The position numbers and the translations under genes are program-made. The notes under the pieces are model-generated. The model made no database searches and had not been told where the DNA came from. It worked only from the letters and a program-made list of their open reading frames with translations. 64,000 bases of DNA from Ligustrum vulgare (taxonomy: Eukaryota > Streptophyta > Magnoliopsida > Lamiales > Oleaceae): assembly GCA_963555705.1 (NCBI GenBank), contig OY743172.1, positions 66,236,602-66,300,601 on the forward strand, written 5' to 3'. Position 1 is the first letter of the stretch, and each line of letters starts with the position of its first letter. Below are positions 1 through 11,040 of this stretch, one piece after another.

Positions 1-1
1 G

Positions 2-616
2 GGTAAACATGATACCACTAAAGAACTTTGGGACAAACTGGAAGAGCTTTATGTGTCAAAGTCTACTCCTAATAAGCTTTACTTGCTTGAAAGTTTTTTC
101 AGTTTCAAAATTGATCCCTCTAAGGATTTAGATGACAACTTGGATGTCTTTAACAAACTTGTGCAAGACATCACTAACTGTGGTGAAAAAGTACCCGAAG
201 AATATAAAGCTGTTATATTGTTAAATGCTATTCCTGACACTTATAAAGAGGTTAAGAATGCTATAAAATATGGGAGGGATACTCTTACACCTGAAATTGT
301 CATTGATTCCTTGAAAAGTAGGCAGAGGGAGGTGAAAGCTGAAAGAGATGTGAGGGGTGGTAGTGGTGAGATCCATATGATGGGAGGTGGGTATGGTAAA
401 AACAGAGGTGACTCAAACAATGAGGGTAATAGATGGAAGGGTGGAAGTAGTTTTAAGTCACAGGGTAAGGCGAAGGGAAGGAAGTGCTATGGTTGTGGTA
501 GGTCTGGCCATTATAAGGGAGACTGTCCTGGAGAGAAAAACAAAATAGGAGATGGGGATAGAAACGGAGTCAATGTAGTTACTTACTCGGAAGGTGATCT
601 GAGTGGAGTTTATTGA
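2..616 (+). CDS. Copia-type gag, 5' end outside window
   Basis: The frame is open from base 2, so the start lies upstream; the first internal Met is at 53. The product is a retroelement capsid/nucleocapsid protein. It has the alpha-helical UBN2/Copia gag core (the ELWDKLEELY segment, then LLNAIPDTYKEVKNAI) and a C-terminal CCHC zinc knuckle (CYGCGRSGHYKGDC) that binds element RNA. The frame stops shortly after the knuckle, where an autonomous Copia polyprotein would continue into protease, integrase and RT. No pol is seen in the next 1.1 kb before the LTR. Family assignment is secure. That this is a gag-only non-autonomous element (TR-GAG type) is inferred from the spacing. Confidence 0.88.
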   Translation, partial: GKHDTTKELWDKLEELYVSKSTPNKLYLLESFFSFKIDPSKDLDDNLDVFNKLVQDITNCGEKVPEEYKAVILLNAIPDTYKEVKNAIKYGRDTLTPEIVIDSLKSRQREVKAERDVRGGSGEIHMMGGGYGKNRGDSNNEGNRWKGGSSFKSQGKAKGRKCYGCGRSGHYKGDCPGEKNKIGDGDRNGVNVVTYSEGDLSGVY

Positions 617-1726
617 TGCTCTTATCTCACTTGCAGTTACTACTGAATAATTGTGTTCATCTGATTGATTTTTTACCCTTTTGCATGTGTGTGGTCACTT
701 TATTCGGTTGCATTCTTTATGTTGAATTTCATTTGCGTTGATTCAACATTTGCATGAATTTGAGTGTGATATGTTATTTTGTGTATAACATGGTTACATG
801 CATGGTGGTTGAGTTTTGGTGTGAGGTTTTGATACTTTGTGTGTTCTCACAATATAGATCAGATGAGTTCCCTTGGTGGGATGGGTATTCAGTAGTTATG
901 TTAGAAGTGAGGGTTAGCTGGTAAGGTTGGACTAGATGCCTAAGAGTGTATTTGGTGACATACTAGGGGATGTGTGTTTTGACATGTAGATAACGAGAGG
1001 TGAGGTTGTCAAATGTCTTGTTTTAACTCTATCTGTGAGGATCTCAATTTGGTGGAGGATGCTCCTATTATCTCTAGGTGAGGTGGAGAGTCGAGGTTTA
1101 ACTTCTAGTAGTGAGGTTGTGATAGAGGTACATCCATTGTCTTAGGATCTTTGTAGTTTACCAGTTAAGTGTGATTGTTGAGTAGTCTAGTGAGCATAGA
1201 TGGCGGTGAGAGGAGAGCTACATCGATTTTGGAATGAGGTAATTGTGCTTATATCTTTTCTTGGGGGTCATTTGCATACGTTACTTGTGTTGACCTTGTT
1301 TGATTAACTTGGTGTTAATGTTAAGTTATTTATGTGAACTTGGTGAAAAGATTTGTGGTTTGCCTTTGATGTGCTCTTATCACATTTGTTGAGTCACCTA
1401 TAACTTTGTGTTATTAAATGCTCCTGATTGACTCATGTGGAAATGTAATTTGTTTACATTTGTCTTTAGAAATCACGTGTTGTTTGTCTAAGGTTGTATT
1501 ACTTGCTAATGTGATATAAATACATAGTTTGGCTCACTATGATTTAGTGTATTCTTGGGTTTTACCTTAGCCCTTTGGTGAGTACTGTTAGCAGGTATGG
1601 GATATGTTTCTAACGTGAAACATTGGAAAAGGTATGTTGAGTTCTAATTCGTTTGGAACTGTTTTGTGCAACTAATGAACTAGGTGTTTTGGTGTTGCAA
1701 GTTCGATTGGAACCAAGGTGGAGGTT
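617..1726 (+). other. Non-coding interior of gag-only element
   Basis: This 1.1 kb lies between the gag stop and the LTR. All frames are broken and no protease, integrase or RT motif is visible. It ends in a purine-rich tract (AAGGTGGAGGTT, about 1715-1726) directly before the LTR, which fits a polypurine tract for plus-strand priming. It probably serves as the 3' untranslated part of the element. Confidence 0.6.
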
Positions 1727-2749
1727 TGTTGGGATTTTTTTTGGTCCCAATCAAACCTCGGGGGCAATGATAATAAATAGTGTCGGATTTTAAGCTTCGT
1801 AGGCCCTCGGCCCATGATCGAAGTATTGCCCAATCTCCACAATTAGGCAACCCACGCGATAAGAGATCTACTACCCACGTCGAGGTTTTTATTGGGTCAC
1901 GACCCTGTTGCTCGATGGGTAGGCTTCGGAGACGACCCATTTTAATTAGGGCTTCACTAATTAAACCCTAAACCTATTTCTACCCGACCCTCCCCATTTG
2001 GCTCGACAGATCACTCTCGACCCTCTCCCCTCTCCACTCCCTCGGTGCGGCTACTCTCTCCCTTTCTTTGTGAAGAACCCGACCATCTCTCCCCTTCTTC
2101 CTCTCTCGGTGATTGGAAGTGTGTCATCTTGTGAGCCTGTTCTTGCTGCTGCTATGGTTGGTTCCTTTGTGGTCCTTCCCTTGGTTCGGTTCCTGAGTTG
2201 TGGGTGTGTTCGACAGCCCGGTTCTTAGTTGTGGGAGGTGGTGTTCGATCCTTGTCTTGGCCGAGTCTTGTTGTGGTTCCTCTTTCCGACAGCGCCCCTT
2301 TATTATGCAGTCCCAGGTTCTTGCGGTTGTGAGCCTGTGCTTGGTTCTTGTTGTGACCGTGTGTTTCTTCTTGCTGTGAGCCTGCGTTTTGGCTCTTGCT
2401 GTGATCACTTCCTTGCTATTTTCGGTTCCTTTGTGGTTCCTCTTGTGCAGCCTGGTTTGTATTGTGTGGGAGGTGCATTGGCAGTGGGTCTCTTCGCCGG
2501 TTTGGGGGGTTGTCTTGGAGTGTTCTCTAGGCGGGTAGTGGTGTTACCATTATGGGGATTGGGCTGAAATTTGAGCCCTCGATTTCACCCTGTGCAGTCC
2601 GCTAATTCGTTGAAAAAGGGAGTTATCATTATTTGCAATTATATTGTTTATGTATTGATTCAATCACGTACTAATTATATAGTTTATCTTCCGCTGTATT
2701 ATTGATTAATCTCGATTACTTTGTGTTTGCGAGGTTGGGTTATTCAACA
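1727..2749 (+). repeat. 3' LTR of gag-only Copia-type element
   Basis: The LTR is bounded by the short inverted repeat TGTTG...CAACA and preceded by a polypurine tract, about 1023 bp in all. The interior is pyrimidine-rich (1985-2120) and otherwise non-coding. The base after CAACA resumes a kinase exon on the minus strand, which fixes the right boundary. The 5' LTR would lie before the window, so the TSD cannot be checked; AACAC at 2750-2754 would be its right copy. Confidence 0.75.
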
Positions 2750-2925
2750 AACACATTAGATGGCAATTGAAAATAGGGTATCAAGGTTCTCTGTCTCAAC
2801 TGCTACGCAGTTTGGATCGACTATTTCTCATCATGTATCCTTTGAGACTAAATAATTCAATAGCAAAAATGGAAAGTAATACAGTGATTCATAAAATGTG
2901 CAACTGATCATACGAGAGTCGAGCG

Positions 2926-3380
2926 TGTAAGGATTTTAATCAATCGTGTGGGCTTATATGTGAATTATTGTGTATTGAATAAAATGTTATCAAATTTGGT
3001 TAAGCCCATTTAAAGTGATCTAATAAGGATTTTATATATATCGGGCTTCAATGCATCTAATTAAATGTATGGGCTTTTATGTGTAGATACCAGGCCATTA
3101 CCTAATTCATGATGGGCCGGATTAGGTTAACTGACAATTCAGTATATAAAGTCGGTTATGGTCCCTGAATCCTACGTACTGTTCATTCTGTCTGACATCC
3201 CATCATCAGAGAGAAAATTAGGACTACGTATTGATTTGGAAGATCCAACCGTCGAATCGTTCATCGTGAATCATATCTGATTAAGGTACGCTTCTGCTTC
3301 AGTTATTTAATTCTTGATAATTCAGCATGATGATTTTGGATCCTGGATAAATAATTTATCTGTGAATAAATTTTCCAACA
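2926..3380 (+). repeat. 5' LTR of Copia element
   Basis: It runs from TGTAAGG to TTCCAACA. It holds a TATA-like box (CAGTATATAAAGTC, near 3140), the likely core promoter of the element. The 3' copy at 21489-21943 is the same length. Confidence 0.93.
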
Positions 3381-3382
3381 AG

Positions 3383-3394
3383 TGGTATCAGAGC
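3383..3394 (+). other. Primer binding site (initiator Met tRNA)
   Basis: TGGTATCAGAGC begins two bases after the 5' LTR. It is complementary to the 3' end of plant initiator methionine tRNA, the usual primer for minus-strand DNA synthesis in Copia elements. Confidence 0.9.
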
Positions 3395-4129
3395 CAATCA
3401 TCGTGTTGATTATCAAATATGTGTTTAATTGTACGATTTGGATTAAAATATGGATTAAACCGAGAATCCAGAATCTCTCACCGTCCAAACTGGAGAAACA
3501 GATTCAACGGCTTAAATGTACTTACTGTACACAAAAGGCATTACGGCAATTAAGATGTGGTTTGTTATTTGTTAAACATTTTTTTGGAAATTGATCTTTC
3601 TCTGTGAAGTTGTATGTATATTATGTATGAATTAAGGCTGAATGGGGTTAAGAATTTGTGGGATGAAATCTGTTGGGGTGGAATCTGTATGTACGATTTG
3701 GGATTGTCGATTGTGTATGGATGAAATCGGCACTGGGTGCGATAATGGGAGATAGCGCTGCGTTGCAATGGTGGTCGAAATCGAATGTGGCGGTATGGGT
3801 TGGTATGGCCGGCGACTATTATGGCAGCACGCTCGCGGTTTTTTGGCGATGGCTGGGCGACTGCCACCGGTGCAATGCCCGCGGATGGCGCAGACACACA
3901 GCGCCTGGATTAGCTGTGCGCGACGGTGCTACAGCCGGGAACAGTCGCAGGAGGCTGCGCCTCTTCCAGATTTGGATGCGATGGCTGCTGCGGCTAGGGT
4001 TTGTAAACCCTAGCTGTTCGATTTGAAGCAAGGACTTCACCCGGAAATTTGAAGTCTTCAAGGGCTGTTCTGCAATTTTCAAAATTGTGGTTATTTGCAC
4101 CTGATGCCCCCTATTTGTTTTAAATAATG

Positions 4130-4860
4130 TTTAAAACCTAAAAGTTATAAAGTCTTTTAAAGTTGGTCCTTAAGACTTCTGAATTTACAAAATCAGCCCA
4201 TAGAGTTATGAAATTATTTAAGTTGGCCCTTAAAGTTCTGAAATTTATAAATTGAGCCCCTAAAGTTGTAATTTAGTTAAGTCAGGACCCTTCAAGTTAT
4301 GGAATTTTATGATTCGGTCCCTGAAGTTTAAAAAATTTTCAATCCAGGCCCTAATGTTTGAGAATTTTCAAAATTGGTCCCTAAAGCTTGAAAATTCTCT
4401 AATTTGGTCCCTTAAAGTTTGAAAATTTTCATTTTCAGTCCCTAAAGTTTGAAAATTTTCTAATAAAGCACCTAAAGTTCTAAAATTCTTCAAAATTGGT
4501 CCTTAAAGTTTGAGTTTTTTTTTTAAATTAAGTCCCTAAAGTCTGGAAAGTTTCTAAATTGGCTCATAAAGTTTGAAAATTTTCAAAATCAACCTTTAAA
4601 GATTGAAAATTTCATATTTTGAACCTCTAAAGTTTAACTTTCTTTCAAATTGGGACCTAAAGTTTGGAATTTCTCGAAATTGGCCAATAAAGTTTTGGGA
4701 AAATTATAATTTAAGTCCTTCAAGCTTAAAATTTTACATAATTGGCCACCTAAGGTTTAAGAATATTGCAATTGACTCTCCTAACTTAAGGATTGCTTTA
4801 TTCTAAAGTTTTGAATTCTATAATTCAAATCCTAAAGTCAAATATAGATGCAAATCAATG
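4130..4860 (+). repeat. Degenerate tandem repeats in Copia leader
   Basis: About 18 diverged units of 35-45 bp with consensus GGTCCCTAAAGTTTGAAAAT plus TTTC occupy the untranslated leader between primer site and gag. The units differ at many positions but keep the CCTAAAGTTTGAAAATTTTC core. No reading frame is present. Confidence 0.8.
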
Positions 4861-5000
4861 GATTTCAGTTTCAAATCCTGGTACATCGGAATCTTTTGAG
4901 AGATATAATATTCGAAAGTAAGTTGGTTGAAGAAACATGTTGCCAAAGCAACCTCTCTTGTGGATATTAATTAACTTTGAGTATTAGAAGGTATTTGTGT

Positions 5001-5394
5001 GTGTGTTATTCATTGCGGATATTGATCGGTCCAAAGGAAGGTCAATATTTGGCTCGAATTTCACATGCACCTGTGGTGATAAACACGTGGCAATTATTTG
5101 GTTTAACGTGTGACCAATAAATCGGTCCAAAGAAAGGTTTATTGGTTAACATGTCTTATTGCCAGTGTTTGATCACTGCACTAAGGGAAAATTAGGTGTT
5201 TGTGTGTTATTTCATGTGGATATTGATCGGCCCAAAAGGAAGGTCAATATTTGGCCCAAATTTTACATGAACTTATGGTGATAAATACGTGACGGTTATT
5301 TGGTTTTACGTGTGATCAATAAATCGGTCCAAAGAAAGGTTTGTTGGTTGACATGTCTTACTGTCAGTATTTGATTACTACACCAAGAGTACCA
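5001..5394 (+). repeat. Tandem duplication of about 201 bp in Copia leader
   Basis: Two adjacent units (about 5001-5200 and 5202-5394) share the order: ATATTGATCGGYCCAAA, AATAAATCGGTCCAAAGAAA, then ACATGTCTTAYTG. Each unit also holds short internal echoes of CGGTCCAAAG. Confidence 0.8.
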
Positions 5395-5557
5395 CTTACA
5401 AGTCAATATTTTTGTCCAAAGACTAAATATTGATGTTGTGCTAGGTATCTTGTGATGGGCCCTACCATTATTTGAAAGTATGATTTGCATAATAAGGTAC
5501 TTATTATGGAACAAACTTCAAGGATCAAAACAAGAACATTAATTTTTCGTTGGCTGC

Positions 5558-7883
5558 ATGGATCTAGACCGTGTACTAAGGATTAAGCAACATGCTCCTC
5601 TTACGGATGAAAGTTCATCTAATCAAATGAGGAACTTTGAGAAGTGGGATTGCTTAAATTACGTGAGTCTCATGATCATTAAGTGCGGCATTCCGGAAGC
5701 CTTTAGTGGCATAGTATCTGAGGAGGTAAATGATGCCAATGAATTCCTTGCCGAAATTAAGAAATGTTTTGCGAAAAACGATAAGGCTGAAACAAGCACG
5801 CTTATGCAAAGCTTGATTTCAATAAAGTATAAAGGCAATGGGAAAATAAGGGAGTACATCATGTAGATGTCTCACACTGCTTCAAAACTTAAGGAACTAA
5901 AACTCGACTTGTCTAATGACTTGATCGTGCATTTGGTATTGATATCGCTTCCTGCACAATATAGTTAATTTAAGGTTAGTTATAACTGTCAAAATAGACA
6001 TGGACTCTCAATGAGCCCATTTCATAGTGTGCAAGCTTCTTGCACAATTCAGTCAATTTAAGATCAGTTATAACTGTTAAAGGGAGAAATGAACTCTAAA
6101 TGAGCTCATTCTATTTTGTGTGCAAGAGGAAGAAAAGTTGAAGTAGGACATAACTGAAAGTGTTCACTTGGAAAATACCTCTAAAGATAAGGGCAAGAAA
6201 ACAAATAAAGAAAATAAAGCGATCTAGGGGCTATAAATTTTATTATCCCACACTTAAGTCAATTTTTGAAACGGGAAATGCAACATTTTTTGAGGATGTT
6301 GAGTTTGGGGGAGAAATAAGGTTAGAGATATTGTCTTTAAGGAAGAAGTTGAGGAATGATCGGTTTCGATTCCTATTTTTGCTTTTGACAATGTGCAAGT
6401 TTTTATGCATGTCATTGATCAAGAAGCATATCCGAAACCTCAACTAGACAATTTTGAAGAACCTCCCATCCAAAATAAGGTAAATTTCAGAAATACAAAC
6501 TCAACAACCTCAATAACTAAAGCCATTAAGGAGATCCATGAAAGAAAGGGAAAAAATGTTATTCTGGATAATTTAAATAGTATTTTTCCAAGAACATAAG
6601 GAAATAATGGAATTGTGGAAGATGGTCCAATCAATTCCATCAGCCCATGCAGGTTTCTAACTCTCAAAAGTGGATTGATGTCATAAATAAGGAGTATAAG
6701 CATATGCAAGACAATAAAGTTTGGGATCTTGTCCCATTACCAGAAAGTGTTGGTCTTAAATGGATTTTTAAACCAAGAGGGATTTGAAAGGTAATGTGGA
6801 AAGATATAAAGTTCGTCTTGTATCTAAATGCTTTACATGGAATGATGGCATTGATTATAAAGAGACTTTCCCTTTGGTTTCTACGAAAGACTCTTTCAGG
6901 AAAGTTAGGTTGTTGCACATTTTGACCTCGAGTTACATCAAATGGATACTAAGGTGGTGTTTCTCAATGGTGACATTGATGGGACGATCTATATGCAATC
7001 AGTAAACTTTGTGTCAGTAGACCCAAAGAAAATTGTTTGCAAACTAAAGAAATCCATTGTGTACTCAAGCCAGCTTCCCGTTAAGGGTAATACAAATTTC
7101 ATCAAGCAATTATCTCATTTGGTTTTCAGATTAATGTTGTTGATGATTGTATGTATTACAAGTTCAGTGGGAGTAAGTGTATTTTTCTAATTTTGTATGT
7201 TGATAACATATTGCTTGCCACTAATGATATAGGCAGGTCACATAAAATTATGAGATTTTTTGTCAAGGAATTTTGAGATTAAAAATCTTGGTGACGTCTC
7301 TTTTGTATTAAGGATTCAGATACACCGGGATTGTTCTCGGGGTATTCTTGAATTGTCACAAAAGGGCTATATCGATAAAGTGCTTAAGAGGTTTGGCATG
7401 CAAGACAGTAAATCAGGGGACACCCCTATCGCTAAGGGAGACAATTTAGTCTCAACTAATGCCCGAAAAGTTATCTTGAAGTTAAAGAAATGCAGATGAT
7501 CTCATATAGTTAAGCTATAGAAAATCTGATGGATGCTCAAATTTGTATGCGTTCGGATATTGCATACATTATTGGGATACTAAGGAGATATTTAAGTAAC
7601 CCTGGGATGGATCATTTGGAAAGCAGCCAAACATGGGTTATAAGGTATTTAAAGAGAACAAAAGATTATATGCTCACATACAGAAAATCGGATCAGTTGG
7701 AGATCATATGGTATTATGATTCCGATTTTTGCTAGATGCCAAAACAGTAAAAGATCCATATCAGGCTACATCTATCTGCTAGTTGGAGGAGCTATTTTCA
7801 GAAGGAGTGCTTAACAAACACTTTAGCTTCTTTCACTTGGTATCACAGTTTGTAGCAATTTTTGGGGGCATCTAATTATGGAA
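5558..7883 (+). pseudogene. Decayed Copia gag-pol (gag, end of integrase, RT)
   Basis: A gag fragment (5558-5866, MDLDRVLRIKQHAPL...) continues past a stop as MSHTASKLKELKLDLSNDL. The nucleocapsid, protease and most of integrase are deleted. The frame reappears near 6220 with the integrase-RT linker (IFETGNATFFEDVEFGGE). Reverse transcriptase follows in several frames (GNVERYKVRLVSK, GIDYKETFPLVSTKDSF, then a broken YVDN motif near 7200), and the RT/RNase H junction at 7529-7735. Many stops and frameshifts make it inactive. It is cut at 7889 by the Gypsy insertion and resumes at 20772. Confidence 0.85.
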
Positions 7884-7884
7884 T

Positions 7885-7889
7885 ATAGC
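7885..7889 (+). other. Target-site duplication of Gypsy insertion
   Basis: ATAGC lies just before the 5' LTR of the Gypsy element and again at 20767-20771 just after its 3' LTR. Confidence 0.9.
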
Positions 7890-8769
7890 TGATATGATCC
7901 GGACTAGGCATCGAAAGGCGAAGTCGAGCCATCGGCAATATGACAATGATCTACGTACAAGACGGAGTAAGTTCCATGTTGGGGTCGAGCCGAGAGGAGG
8001 GACGGATCAAGCCGAGTCGAGTAAAACAAGTAATTTGGGCAGAAAATACCTTACGGCCGTAAAAGAGGATCTTCACGGCCGTAATACATATATTCACGGC
8101 CGTAACAAATTATCGAAGGAAAAGGCAGAATTTCAGCAGAACCAGGCTTACGGCCGTAAGGCTGAAATTTACGGCCGTAACTAATAAATCAGATTTATGA
8201 TCAGAAAGGCCATTACGGCCGTAAAAGGATTGTCACGGCCGTAACTGGGTAGCGGCCAGATTTTTGCGAGATTTTCAATTATTTAATTTCCTTTTTAGTT
8301 TTTGGTTATTTTCCTATTTTAGAATTTTAGTCTAATTAGAATTCTATTTTGAGTAAATTAGATGCTAGGTTATTTTGCTTATTTATACGCTTTTTCAATT
8401 CGTTGTAAAGACAGAAGTTTTGAGATTAATAATATTTGAGAGAGGATTCTCCAAAATTGAAAGGTTGAGTTTTTCCCTTTTGTTTCGAACTTATCAAAGA
8501 TTCAATCTTTGTGGCGTTCATCCAACGAACTCATCAAGGAATTGACAACCCTTGTGGCGTTCACCAATCTTGGTTCTTCAGACCGCATCATCATTAATTG
8601 CGTCGTGATTGTTGGGTCAAGGTTTTACCGTCAAATCTATCTTCTATTTTTTCGTTATTTTCTTCGTGTTCTTATTATTTTCGAGTCAAATCTGATTTAG
8701 ATCTTTCCTAGGTTTTAATTGTCGTTATTCCGCATTTTTCGACGAGATTCCCCGACTGGGATCCCATCA
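7890..8769 (+). repeat. 5' LTR of Gypsy element
   Basis: The boundaries are set by comparison with the copy at 19850-20766, the TSD, and the primer site beginning two bases downstream. It contains the ACGGCCGT palindrome array listed separately. A TATA-like TTATTTATACGC is near 8378. Confidence 0.92.
8051..8244 (+). repeat. Array of seven ACGGCCGT palindromes in LTR
   Basis: The sequence YACGGCCGTAA occurs at about 8051, 8074, 8094, 8149, 8169, 8213 and 8233. In the 3' LTR the array has eight units, and several carry CpG-type transitions (CAGCCG, CCGACCG, ACGGTCG, CCCGGCCG). The spacing is irregular (20-55 bp). Function is unknown. Confidence 0.85.
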
Positions 8770-9044
8770 TCTGGTATCAGAGCTTGGATCTATTTCAGAT
8801 TCTTGCGTTTCTTGAATTTTCTTGATTTTTTTTTGTGTTCTTCGCGTTCTTCGTGTCAGTCATAAATTTTTCCATTTTGATCCATAAGAGTTAGTCCCAA
8901 AAATTCAAAAGTGTTTTTCTTCTTCGTTTTTCGTCCAAATCCAGTTCCGTTTTTTCTGCCATACTCGTAGTCAAATTCTCTGGCAGATTAAAAAAAATCC
9001 GAAAATTCTCGAATATTTCGAATTTTCTTGTTCGTGTCTTAAAA

Positions 9045-9283
9045 ATGTCTGATAGAGAGGTTTCCACATCTTCATCTTCTATTGGAGATAGAAAACAGCT
9101 CGGGAGTGTGAATAGAAGGAATAAACAGGATAACAATGATATTGCAACAATGATGGCACAATTTGAGAGGTTTATGGTACAGATGGAGAATCGAGGTGCA
9201 GAACGTGAACAAAGACCTCGTGATCAATCTCATGATGGTTCTCGGGTTAGGAGAGGTAATAGACGTGAGGTTGGTGTGGATAA
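9045..9283 (+). pseudogene. 5' part of Gypsy gag, interrupted
   Basis: The frame begins MSDREVSTSSSSIGDRKQLG and continues through a Ser/Arg-rich N-terminus (MMAQFERFMVQMENRG) to GVDN. There it is cut by the LTR of the Athila-like element at 9284. The reading resumes at 17984 (DNEDMGSESGS...), which shows that one gag gene was split by the insertion. Without the insertion a stop (TAG) near 18060 would still interrupt it. Confidence 0.85.
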
Positions 9284-10800
9284 TGATAAGTGTATTTTAT
9301 ACACTTATTTGTATGTCTAAATTAGGTGTAATTATTGTTGTTTTGGAATATTCTCTATTTAATTTATGTTTATTTGTTTACTTTTCAGAAAATGTCCCAA
9401 TTAAAGAAGAATGAAGTAATTGATGAGAAAAATGCATGAGTGGATGTTGATTGGAGCTAAAACGAGAAATTAATAAGTTTGTGACGTCAACCGGAAATAT
9501 GCTTGGTGCCAAAGTGATTGAATCAGAGGTTGGAGGACCTAATTGAATGAATTGAGAGCATTAAATGGGCAAATCAAGAAGAAGATAAAGTTTGGGGACT
9601 AAAGTGCAACAATTGGAAGTTGAGGACTGAAGGTGCAATTAAAAGGCAGGGACCAACTTGTACAGTCGGAAGAAAGATGAAGTCGCGATCGCTGGTTACA
9701 CACCAAGCGATCGCGAGATGGTGCAATAATATCACCCGAGAGTTTTAGGGTCAAGCAGGCGATCGCTAGGGTTGAAGCCACGCGATCGCGTGGCTTTCCG
9801 GCTGGGCCGACTGTGGGCTTTTTCTCGCGATTTTCAACAGAATTCTCTTGTTTTGGCCTAGGTTTTCTCCAAAACCTATATATACAACACATAAGGCACG
9901 AAAATCAGACCTTTTCCTCTCCACAGAACGAGCCACAATCGAGAAATCAACATCAAATCCTTGGGGAATCAAGCATCGCAAAGGGGCGTGAATTGAAAAC
10001 AGTTGAAGAATTGATAATTGGTGCAATCTTTCCATTCTTTATATTGTTTTTCAATGAACGTTTATTTTTACTGTTTTTGTTATTTATTGATGATGTGTAA
10101 CTAATTTTAACGTTGGGATGAACGATGTAGCCTAGTCATATTATTTTAATTCCAAATTCAGTTGTTTTAATGTTTTGTTGCATGTATTGATTTATTATTG
10201 TTCTTAATGCTTGAATTGCTTGATCACCAATTCATGATTTATTGAGTTATTTCCATAATCCGAGAGGTGAGTTAATAATTTAGAACATGGTAATAAATCC
10301 GGTAATTGAACGAGAGATAGAGATATACTCTTGTAATTATTGCGGTCGTGTGTGAATTCTTGCATGTTATGCATCTAGATAAGGAATATTCGGACCCTCT
10401 GTAGAGATACATGGTTGAATTATTTAGGTAGAATTGATTTAAACTCGAGAGAGGAATCTCAATTTAAATTAGTGAATTCGACCGAATGCATAATTAGGAA
10501 ATAAAACTTGAATTGGAGTTAATATAATTGGCTAGGTGAAATCGGGATTCCCAACTACTTTATAATCGTATTTAAACACAAAAGCAATTTCGCAATTTTA
10601 TTTCTTTAGTTTAATTCTTTAGTTGTAGTTAACAATCTCAAACAAATTCGTCCGTTCAAATAGAGTTAGGAACTAACATATTTCGGTACTTAATAGCAGT
10701 CCTCGTGGGACGATAATCCGGACTCTTAGGTCCACTTTATTACTTCTCACGACCCGTGCACTTGCGGGGATATCTCGCATCGCGAGATATCAGGTGAACA
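9284..10800 (+). repeat. 5' LTR of Athila-like element
   Basis: It is delimited by the TSD on the left and the Asp-tRNA primer site on the right. It contains four GCGATCGC palindromes (9684, 9707, 9759, 9782), a TATA-like CTATATATACAAC near 9876, and near its 3' end an inverted repeat with 10-bp arms, GATATCTCGC / GCGAGATATC (about 10770-10793). Confidence 0.93.
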
Positions 10801-10806
10801 AGTTTT

Positions 10807-10824
10807 TGGCGCCGTTGCCGGGGA
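10807..10824 (+). other. Primer binding site (Asp tRNA)
   Basis: TGGCGCCGTTGCCGGGGA starts six bases after the 5' LTR and is complementary to the 3' end of plant tRNA-Asp(GUC) including CCA. Confidence 0.88.
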
Positions 10825-11040
10825 CTGTTTTTATATTAATATCGATACCCATTAGTTCTTATTTTACTTTGAACTTTATTTTGCTTATTTTTATTTTTAT
10901 TTTTATATTATTTTTCAGTTTTTGCTTTTAATTTTAGTTTTCTTTAATTTATGTTAAGAAGGACTAAGTCATTTGATTTGTTTCCTTTTGATACAGAAAT
11001 CGAACGCACCTTTCGATAGAGGCGTAGACAAAAGTTTGAA

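Noticed and set aside
9599..10100. Open frames in the Athila-like LTR, repeated at 16783-17284
   Set aside because: They recur identically in both LTRs and overlap the promoter/leader text; no known domain, so not genes.
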